Source: CAYTZH01 sp964442285 (GTDB lineage Bacteria > Myxococcota_A > UBA9160 > JAFDET01). From it: DNA of 64,000 nt. Below, in pieces: positions 37,860-44,289 of the stretch; position 1 is the stretch's first letter; the number at the start of each line of letters is the position of its first letter. The position numbers and the translations under genes are program-made. The stretch lies in the NCBI GenBank assembly GCA_964442285.1, contig CAYTZH010000004.1, positions 1 to 64,000 of the forward strand. Reading direction: 5' to 3'. The notes beneath the pieces are model-generated. The model had not been told where the DNA came from, made no database searches, and saw only the letters and a list, made by a program, of their open reading frames with translations.

Positions 37860-40307
37860 ATGGGCGCGGACAAGCAGCGGGAGCAGCGGTGGCGCCCTCG
37901 GATCCTGGGGTGGGCACTGCTCTTGGCGGTGCTCGGCAGCAGCCTCGGCTGCGGCCGCAGCGGGAGCGGCGTGGAGCGCGTCGTTCTCGTGACCATCGAC
38001 ACCCTCCGCGCCGACCGGCTGGGGAGCTACGGCGACCTCGGCGCCCGCACCCCGGTCCTCGACCAGCTCGCCGCCCAGGGCGTGCGCTTCGAGAACGCGA
38101 TCGCCCCCGTCCCCCTCACCCTCCCCTCCCACACCTCCCTGATGACCGGCCAGCAGCCGCCCGCCCACGGCGTTAGACACAATTCAGTGTTTGCCGTGGC
38201 TCCCGACACGCCGCTCCTGGCCGAGTCCCTGCGCGAGGCGGGCTATACCACCGCCGCCTTCGTGGCGGCGTTCGTGCTGGATGCCCGCTACGGCCTCGAC
38301 CGCGGCTTCGACGTCTACGACGACGACGTCGGCCAGCGCCGCGCTTCGAAGAGCCCGTTCTCCTTCGCGGAGCGCCGCGGCGACGAGGTGGTGGACGCCG
38401 CGCTGGCGTGGCTCGCCGATGCGCCCGACCGCTTCTTCGTCTGGGTCCACCTCTACGATCCCCACGCCGACTACGACCCGCCGCCCGAGTACCTGGAGCG
38501 GGCGGCCGGCGATGCCTACGCGGGGGAGATCGCATTCGCCGACGCCCAGGTGGGTCGGCTGCTGCGCGCCATCACCCGGCGCTGGGGACCGGACGGCCTG
38601 GTGGTGGCGGTGACCAGCGACCACGGCGAGAGCCTGGGCGAGCACCAGGAGCCGACCCACTCCTACACGATCTACGAGGCCACCCAGCGCGTGCCCCTGA
38701 TCCTGGCGGGCCACGGCCTGCCGGCGGGACAGGTCGTGGACGCGACGGTGCGGCTCGTCGACGTGGCGCCGACCCTGCTCTGGCTCACGGGCGCCGCGGC
38801 CCTGGACGGCGCCCAGGGCCGCAGCCTGGCTCGCCTGATCCACCTGGGTCCCGAGCAGGAGGAGCGCGTCGCCTATGTGGAGACCCTCGCCACGCAGCTC
38901 GAGATGGCCTGGAGCCCGCTGCTCGGCGTCCGGACGACCCGGCACAAGTACATCCGGGCCCCCCAGCCCGAGCTCTACGACCTCGGCGAGGACCCGGGCG
39001 AGACCCGCAACCTGGCCCTGGTGCAGCCCGAGCTGGCCCGGGAGCTCGACGGCCTGCTCGAGCGCGAGCTCCAGGTCGCGCGGCCCGTGGAGGCCTCCCT
39101 GGAGCTCGGGGCCGAGGACCGGACCCGCCTGGAGAGCCTGGGCTACGTGGTGCCGGGCGAGGGCACGCTCCGCGGCGAGCTGGGCGTCGTGGGCGGTCTC
39201 AATCCCCGGGACCTGATGCTCGATGCGATCCGCGTCCGCGACGCCCGGAGCGCCTTGGCGGGCGGCCGCCCCGAGCGGGCGCTGGAGCTGCTCGAGCCCG
39301 TCCAGGGAGGCGGTCCCCACGTGGCCCAGACCCGCGCCCAGGCTGCCCTCGCCGCGGGCCGCGCGGAGCAGGCGGTGGCGATCATGGAGGCCGCGCCGGG
39401 CGACTACGTCACCGATCGCACGCTGCTCGGGATGGCGTACCTGGCCGCGGGTCGCCTTCCCGAGGCCCGCCGAACCCTGGAGGGCGCGCATCGGGAAGAT
39501 CCCGACGCCCACGGCCCCCTCCTGGCCCTGGCCCGCCTCGCCCATCGCGAAGCAGACCCGGTGGCGGCGGAGCGCTGGCTTCGGGAGGCCGAGCGGGTGG
39601 CCCCCCAGCCGGAGGGGCCCCGTCTCGAGCTCGCGGTCCTGCGCCTCGACCAGGGTCGGGTGGACGAGGCCGATGCGCTGCTCGAGGGCATCGGCGGCCA
39701 CTTCCTCACCGACCCGCCCCGGGCCCTGCGCCTGGCCCGGGCGGAGCACGCCGCCGGCCGGACCGCGCGAGCCCTGGAGATCCTGCGCGGCGCCCTGCGG
39801 GAGCGCCCCGCCCACGCCCGGCTCCTCGCGGCGTACACGGAATGGCTCGAGTCCGAGGGTCGCTTCGACGAGGCGCTGGTGGCGCGGCGTCGGGCCCACG
39901 CCCAGGACCCGGACGATCCCGCCGCCAAGAACGACCTGGCCTGGGGACTGGCGCTGGCGGGGCGCAATCTCGAGCGGGCGCTGGCGCTGGCGCGGGAGGC
40001 CGCCGAGGCGCTGGGCGACGACGCGGCCGTGCTCGACACCCTGGCCACGGTGCACCTGCTGCGGGGCGAGCCCGACGCGGCGCTGCGGGCGGCAGACCGC
40101 GCCCTGGCCGCGAACCCGGAAGCCCTGCGCCCCGACCTGCTCTTCCTGCGGGCTGCGGCCCTGGAGGCGCTGGGTCAGGAGCCCGAGGCCCGGGACGCCC
40201 TGCGCGCGATGCAGGAGGCGGGAGCGATCGCTCCTCACTGGCGGGAGCGCGCCGAGGGCCTCGCGCAGCGATTGGGCGTCGGGGCGGCCCGCGCCGCTCC
40301 GGGCTGA
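37860..40307 (+). CDS. sulfatase-superfamily lipoprotein with C-terminal TPR domain
   Basis: This 815-aa protein has a lipoprotein-like signal (LLAVLGSSLGC, Cys31). The alkaline-phosphatase-superfamily domain spans residues ~40-440: VVLVTIDTLRADRLGSYG, APVPLTLPSHTSLMTG, FVWVHLYDPHADYDPP, AVTSDHGESLGEHQ. The tail from ~455 to the end consists of tetratricopeptide repeats (for example NDLAWGLALAGRNLERALALA and DTLATVHLLRGEPDAALRAA). The nucleophile position is Thr87 followed by LPSH, not C/SxPxR. It should face the periplasm or cell surface, acting on a phospho- or sulfo-substrate while the TPR arm docks a partner. It is divergent from PEP-CTERM paralogue 1 and may share its control region. Confidence 0.85.
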   Translation: MGADKQREQRWRPRILGWALLLAVLGSSLGCGRSGSGVERVVLVTIDTLRADRLGSYGDLGARTPVLDQLAAQGVRFENAIAPVPLTLPSHTSLMTGQQPPAHGVRHNSVFAVAPDTPLLAESLREAGYTTAAFVAAFVLDARYGLDRGFDVYDDDVGQRRASKSPFSFAERRGDEVVDAALAWLADAPDRFFVWVHLYDPHADYDPPPEYLERAAGDAYAGEIAFADAQVGRLLRAITRRWGPDGLVVAVTSDHGESLGEHQEPTHSYTIYEATQRVPLILAGHGLPAGQVVDATVRLVDVAPTLLWLTGAAALDGAQGRSLARLIHLGPEQEERVAYVETLATQLEMAWSPLLGVRTTRHKYIRAPQPELYDLGEDPGETRNLALVQPELARELDGLLERELQVARPVEASLELGAEDRTRLESLGYVVPGEGTLRGELGVVGGLNPRDLMLDAIRVRDARSALAGGRPERALELLEPVQGGGPHVAQTRAQAALAAGRAEQAVAIMEAAPGDYVTDRTLLGMAYLAAGRLPEARRTLEGAHREDPDAHGPLLALARLAHREADPVAAERWLREAERVAPQPEGPRLELAVLRLDQGRVDEADALLEGIGGHFLTDPPRALRLARAEHAAGRTARALEILRGALRERPAHARLLAAYTEWLESEGRFDEALVARRRAHAQDPDDPAAKNDLAWGLALAGRNLERALALAREAAEALGDDAAVLDTLATVHLLRGEPDAALRAADRALAANPEALRPDLLFLRAAALEALGQEPEARDALRAMQEAGAIAPHWRERAEGLAQRLGVGAARAAPG

Positions 40308-40346
40308 GGCTGACGGGAGGGACGTCCGTCCGCGGCCCGGGCCGGC

Positions 40347-41810
40347 CTACTCCGCGCCGGGGACGGCCTCGTCGTCCACGTCGACGACCTCGTTCGGCGC
40401 CCGCGGCAGATCGTCCTCGTTCTCGACCACGTACCCGAGCGCCCTGAGCTGTCCCAGCTCGAAGTCGTCGAGGGCCACCTCCTGGGGCTCGCCCCAGACC
40501 GGGGGCGGCGCCTCGGCGTAGGCCTCGGCCGTGCGCCGGAGCGCCGCGGCGCGCTCGGCCTCCTCCGCGGCGATGTCTTGCTGCTCCCCGGGGTCCTTGC
40601 TCACGTCGTAGAGCTCGTCCGCGTCGGGCCGGTGTCGGCGATGGAAGAGCCGGTACGGGCCCTCCTGGACGGAGATGAGCGGCTGGGGATCCTTGTTCTG
40701 CTGTCCCCAGGCCTGGTCCAGCTGCGCGAAGCGCGGGCGGGCGCCGTCGGCGGGCTCCTCGCCGCGGGCGGCGGCCTCGATCAGGGGGACCAGGGAGCGC
40801 CCCTGGGCGCCGGCCATCGGCGGCATGCCCAGCAGGTCGAACACCGTGGGCCAGATGTCCACGTTCTCCACGGGCGTCGAGACCCGGATGCCCTCCCGCA
40901 GGCGCATCGGCAGGGCGACCAGCAGGGGCACCTGGGTGGTCTCGACGTAGAGGTCGCGGGCGTGGCCCTCCGCGCCGTGCTCCCGGAAGGCCTCCCCGTG
41001 ATCCGACGCCACCACGAGCAGGGTCCGCTTCATCAGACCCTGCTGCTGGAGCACGGCCACCAGGTGACCGAGGTTGCTGTCGACCCAGCGGATCGAGTTG
41101 TCGTAGATGTCCGAGTAGCCGGTCCCGAAGTCCGCCGAGTCGTCGTAGACGTACTGGTGGACGTCCATGTAGTGCAGATAGAGGAAGAAGCGCTCGTCTC
41201 CGACGCTGCGCAGGAACTCGTTGGCCGCGGCGGTGAGGTCGTGGTCGGTCCCCGGCAGCCGGTAGGCGGACGGGTTGTCCTGGCGCAGGCCCTCCTTCGG
41301 ACGGATCACCGGCTTGAAGTAGAGGTCGAATCCCTGGGCGAAGCCGAAGTTGGGCGCCACCCAGCCATTGCGGAAGATCCCGACCGTCTTGAATCCCGCG
41401 TCCTGCAGGACCTCGGCGGGGGTGGTGAGCCCGTCCGGCAGGCCGTGGGGATAGCGGGTCACGCGGTTGGTGGAGGGATAGGTCGCCGTCCAGAGGGAGG
41501 CCATGGAGGTCTTGGTCCAGGAGGACTGGGCCAGCACGTTCTCGAAGAGGACACCGGAGTCCGCCAGGGCGTCGAAGATGGGGCTCGTCGGGCGCTGGTA
41601 GCCGTAGGCCGACAGGCGGTCGGCCCGGAGCGTGTCGATCAGCACCAGGACGAGATTCAGGTCGTCCCGGTCGGCCAGGGCCGGGATCTCCTGCCAGTCT
41701 CCGCTGGGCCGGTCCGGGCCGCGGAGCTCGAACATGCTCAGCAGGCCGGCCACCAGCAGCGCCAGGCTCGCCAGCACCAGGAGCCCGGAAGCCCACCTCG
41801 GCGTCGCCAT
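40347..41810 (-). CDS. membrane-anchored sulfatase-superfamily protein (Thr at nucleophile position)
   Basis: This 487-aa protein is a close paralogue of the product at 35221-36678: LVLIDTLRADRLSAYGYQRPTSP, AQSSWTKTSMASLWTA (Thr99 at the nucleophile position), LHYMDVHQYVYDDSADFG, VASDHGEAFREHGAEGHA. One N-terminal helix (8-25) anchors it. ATG 41810 is chosen; a GTG three bases upstream is equally possible. Its presence in the same neighbourhood as a PEP-CTERM pair suggests surface-glycan modification. The exact reaction is unknown. Confidence 0.82.
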   Translation of the reverse strand: MATPRWASGLLVLASLALLVAGLLSMFELRGPDRPSGDWQEIPALADRDDLNLVLVLIDTLRADRLSAYGYQRPTSPIFDALADSGVLFENVLAQSSWTKTSMASLWTATYPSTNRVTRYPHGLPDGLTTPAEVLQDAGFKTVGIFRNGWVAPNFGFAQGFDLYFKPVIRPKEGLRQDNPSAYRLPGTDHDLTAAANEFLRSVGDERFFLYLHYMDVHQYVYDDSADFGTGYSDIYDNSIRWVDSNLGHLVAVLQQQGLMKRTLLVVASDHGEAFREHGAEGHARDLYVETTQVPLLVALPMRLREGIRVSTPVENVDIWPTVFDLLGMPPMAGAQGRSLVPLIEAAARGEEPADGARPRFAQLDQAWGQQNKDPQPLISVQEGPYRLFHRRHRPDADELYDVSKDPGEQQDIAAEEAERAAALRRTAEAYAEAPPPVWGEPQEVALDDFELGQLRALGYVVENEDDLPRAPNEVVDVDDEAVPGAE

Positions 41811-41910
41811 CACCCTTGTCCCCCGTCTCGAGCGCTCCGGGCCTCCCCGGAGTGACCGGGCATGCTAGCCAAGCGGCGTTTCTCGGGCACTGCCCCGCGC
41901 AAGACCCGCA

Positions 41911-41978
41911 ACGAAGAAGGCGGCCGCTCCCGAAGGAGCGGCCGCCCGGGTGACCGCGCCTCGACCCGGAGGCCGAGG
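41911..41978 (-). terminator. two-hairpin rho-independent terminator after PEP-CTERM paralogue 2
   Basis: On the minus strand a CCTCGGCC-TCCG-GGTCGAGG hairpin (41959-41978, with one G-T pair) is followed by a 12-bp perfect stem, GGCGGCCGCTCC with a TTCG loop (41919-41946), and then TTCTTCG. The T-tract is short. The same two-hairpin module follows paralogue 3. Confidence 0.8.
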
Positions 41979-41992
41979 GGGAGGTCTTGGCG

Positions 41993-42781
41993 CTACGAGC
42001 GGCGACGACCCGCGAGCACCAGGCCCGCCACGCCGGAGAACAGCAGCAGCAGGGTGCCCGGCGCCGGAACGCTCTTCATCTCGATGCCGCTCAGCGAGAA
42101 CGTCGCGATGATGGGGAGCTCGGCACCGAGGGCCGACACGAACACCGGCGACACGAAGGTGATCGGGGCGTTCGGATCGCCGCTCTGTGAGGTGACCCCG
42201 GTGGCCGTGAAGGCCTGGCCGAGGCCCGTGGTCCAGGGGGCGCCCTCACCGGCGATCAGGCCGGCCGCGCCGGCACCGCCGGCGCCGATGTTCAGCACGC
42301 CGATCGGCACCGGGGCCTTGATGCCACCGGCCAGTACGGCGGTCACGGTGCCCACGACCGTCATGATGCCGCCCTTGCCGCCGCCCGCGACGCAGGCGTT
42401 GCCGGCAGGCTGGGGGCAGACCTCGGAGGAGACCGGGGCGAAGCCGCTCACGAAGGTGCCGGCCGCGTTGCCGAGGCCCGCCTTCAGGATGACCGAGTCC
42501 ACCAGGGTGCTCTGGGCGGGGGGCACGCTGATGGTGATGGTCGAGGGCAGGGCGACGAGGCCCGCCGGAACCAGGATCTGGCTGCCCTGGACCGTGGACG
42601 CCGTGTTTCCGATGGAGCCGGTGCCGATGATGCTCACGGTGCCCGTGCCGGTGATCGAGAAGGCACCCAGCACACCCAGGTCGAGGGCCAGCGTCCCGGT
42701 CGTGCTGACCGGCGCCGCCGCCGCCGTGCCGCCGGCCATGAGCATGGCGCCAACGGCGAGAGTTCCCCACAACTTGCGCAT
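41993..42781 (-). CDS. PEP-CTERM-type secreted protein (paralogue 2)
   Basis: This 262-aa protein has a signal peptide (MRKLWGTLAVGAMLMAGGTAAAA). The body is rich in Gly/Thr/Val beta repeats (GTGTVSIIGTGSIGNTAST), with the conserved EVCPQPAGNACVAGGGKGG cysteine segment. The PEP-CTERM tail is VPAPGT, a hydrophobic stretch, then GRRRS. It is highly similar to paralogue 3 over its full length, so tandem duplication is clear. The leader shows the same hairpin and AGAGGAG ribosome site. Only a weak sigma-54 match was seen upstream. Likely fate: exosortase-mediated sorting to the cell surface or EPS. Confidence 0.88.
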   Translation of the reverse strand: MRKLWGTLAVGAMLMAGGTAAAAPVSTTGTLALDLGVLGAFSITGTGTVSIIGTGSIGNTASTVQGSQILVPAGLVALPSTITISVPPAQSTLVDSVILKAGLGNAAGTFVSGFAPVSSEVCPQPAGNACVAGGGKGGIMTVVGTVTAVLAGGIKAPVPIGVLNIGAGGAGAAGLIAGEGAPWTTGLGQAFTATGVTSQSGDPNAPITFVSPVFVSALGAELPIIATFSLSGIEMKSVPAPGTLLLLFSGVAGLVLAGRRRS

Positions 42782-42816
42782 TTCGTTCCACTCCTCTTTG
42801 GGTCGTTCCGCATTCC

Positions 42817-42828
42817 GTGCTGTTGCAC
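42817..42828 (-). promoter_or_regulatory. conserved leader hairpin upstream of PEP-CTERM paralogue 2
   Basis: A GTGC-AACA-GCAC stem-loop lies 35 bases upstream of the ATG, followed by GGAATGCGGAACGAC and the ribosome site. Paralogue 3 has the equivalent hairpin in the same position with a different loop. Confidence 0.45.
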
Positions 42829-43044
42829 CCACCCTGGGCGATTCCCGTGTGAGTGGCGAGGTGGAAGCGGTGTTCGTAGAGGGAGTGGTGGGAAGTGGGG
42901 TCGAAGTGTCATGGCCAGCGCACCAATCCGGATCTCCCCGGCCCGCCCTGCGGGGATTCCGGCTGCGCAGCGCCGCCCAGAAGTGACTGGAATCGCTGAG
43001 AAAGACTCGGCGGTGGGGCCGGATGCCCTCGTCGCCGAACCGCG

Positions 43045-43115
43045 AAAAAAAAGAAGGCGGCCGCTCCCGAAGGAGCGGCCGCCCGGGTGACCGCGCCTCG
43101 ACCCGGAGGTCGAGG
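43045..43115 (-). terminator. two-hairpin rho-independent terminator after PEP-CTERM paralogue 3
   Basis: On the minus strand the order is CCTCGACC-TCCG-GGTCGAGG (43096-43115), then the 12-bp stem GGCGGCCGCTCC closed by TTCG (43056-43083), then TTCTTTTTTTT. The strong stem and long T-run make this a classic intrinsic terminator, so paralogues 2 and 3 are transcribed separately. Confidence 0.93.
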
Positions 43116-43130
43116 GGTAGGTCTTGCCGC

Positions 43131-43916
43131 TTACGAGCGGCGGCGGCTGGCCACCAGCAGGCCCGCCAGACCGGAGGCGAGCAGCAGGATGGTGCCCGGC
43201 TCCGGAACCTTCATCTCGATCCCGCTCAGCGAGAACTTCGCGAAGATCGGCAGCGCCGCGCCGAGGGCCGACACGAACACCGGCGTCACGAAGGTGAGCG
43301 GGGCGTTCGGGTCGCCGGTGGACACGGCCGTGGTGGTGGTCGTCACGACCTGGCCCTGACCCGTGGTCCAGGGCGCGCCGAAGCCGGCCAGCAGGCCGGC
43401 CGCACCGCCGCCACCGACGCCGATGCCGAAGGCGCCGAGCGGCACCGGGGCCTTGATGCCACCGGCCAGCACGGCGGTCACCGTGCCCACGATGGGCATG
43501 AGGCCGCCCTTGCCGCCGCCGACCACGCAGGCGTCACCCTGGGCCACCGGGCACTGCTCGGCGGCGGTCGGGGTGAAGACGCTCACGAAGCTGCCGGCGC
43601 CGTTGCCCAGGCCCGGCTTCAGGATGACCGAGCTCACCAGGGTGCTCTGGCCGGGGGTGACGGGGATGGTGAGCTGGGCCGTCAGATTGAGCAGGCCGTT
43701 CGGCACGATGATCTGGCTGCCGGTGATCGTGGAAGCCGTGTTCCCGATGTTGCCGGTGCCGACGATGCTCACGGTGCCCGTGCCGGTCAACGCGAAGCCG
43801 CCCAGGGCGCCGAGGTCGATGGACAGGGTCGCGGTCGTAACGACCGGCGCCGCCGTCGCCGTACCGCCGGCCACGAGCATGGCGCCGACAGCGAGGATTC
43901 CGCACAACTTACGCAT
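43131..43916 (-). CDS. PEP-CTERM-type secreted protein (paralogue 3)
   Basis: This 261-aa protein has the signal peptide MRKLCGILAVGAMLVAGGTATA and a low-complexity beta-rich body. The conserved segment is EQCPVAQGDACVVGGGKGG, and the canonical sorting tail is VPEPGT, helix ILLLASGLAGLLVA, then SRRRS. It is the best-defined PEP-CTERM protein in the window. An AAAGGAG site precedes the ATG, and a near-perfect sigma-54 promoter lies about 85 bases upstream. With its terminator it forms a complete single-gene transcription unit. Function beyond surface or matrix localisation is unknown. Confidence 0.92.
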   Translation of the reverse strand: MRKLCGILAVGAMLVAGGTATAAPVVTTATLSIDLGALGGFALTGTGTVSIVGTGNIGNTASTITGSQIIVPNGLLNLTAQLTIPVTPGQSTLVSSVILKPGLGNGAGSFVSVFTPTAAEQCPVAQGDACVVGGGKGGLMPIVGTVTAVLAGGIKAPVPLGAFGIGVGGGGAAGLLAGFGAPWTTGQGQVVTTTTTAVSTGDPNAPLTFVTPVFVSALGAALPIFAKFSLSGIEMKVPEPGTILLLASGLAGLLVASRRRS

Positions 43917-43949
43917 ATTCGTTCCACTCCTTTGAGTCGTTCCGCATTC

Positions 43950-43963
43950 GGTGCTTTGGCACC
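43950..43963 (-). promoter_or_regulatory. conserved leader hairpin upstream of PEP-CTERM paralogue 3
   Basis: GGTGC-CAAA-GCACC lies within the predicted 5' leader, 33 bases upstream of the ATG and downstream of the sigma-54 element. Its counterpart upstream of paralogue 2 keeps the stem but changes the loop. Confidence 0.45.
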
Positions 43964-43965
43964 CC

Positions 43966-44289
43966 ACCCGCAACCCGGGCGAGGATGCTCCATCTGATGT
44001 GCAAGCCAGGTGCCAAGGCTCGTGCTCTGTCCCTACTCTGCAACTGCCTGATTTTGAATGACTCTTCTACATCACGGGGCGCTTCCCGAGGGGAGGATCC
44101 GGGTGTGGGGAAACCCCGTTCCACTGCAAGGGAAAGCCTTTTCCGCGTTGGCCCAGGGCTTCCCCGGGGCGGCCCCGGGACCGGCACGGCCCCAGGCTTG
44201 GCGGGGGGGACCGGCGGGCTATGCTGGCGCGTTTTCGCGGGCCCGGGGAAGGAGCCCGCGGCGGCGGCGGGACGCCGGGAGGCTGCGGG
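43966..44289. other. intergenic region between PEP-CTERM paralogue 3 and TPR lipoprotein 1
   Basis: This divergent spacer holds the sigma-54 promoter of the PEP-CTERM gene near its left end. The rest is GC-rich with no recognisable sigma-70 box for the TPR gene. An ATG at 44221 is in frame with the TPR gene but has no ribosome site. No RNA gene was seen. Confidence 0.5.
44000..44015 (-). promoter_or_regulatory. sigma-54 (RpoN) promoter of PEP-CTERM paralogue 3
   Basis: The minus strand reads TGGCACCTGGCTTGCA, matching the -24/-12 consensus TGGCACG-N4-TTGCA at all but one consensus position and with exact GG-N10-GC spacing. The predicted start site is about 72 nt before the ATG at 43916. PEP-CTERM genes in other bacteria depend on RpoN with the PrsK/PrsR two-component pair, which fits. 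Confidence 0.8.

Noticed and set aside
42782..42850. Cyclic-di-GMP (GEMM) riboswitch in the PEP-CTERM leaders
   Set aside because: A short hairpin and GGAACGA repeats are present, but the GEMM core (paired P1 with the GGACGCAAAGCC-type consensus) is not.
42964..42979. Sigma-54 promoter upstream of PEP-CTERM paralogue 2
   Set aside because: The only GG-N10-GC match (TGGGCGGCGCTGCGCA) lacks the TTGC block and the A of the -24 element, so it is no better than chance in this composition.
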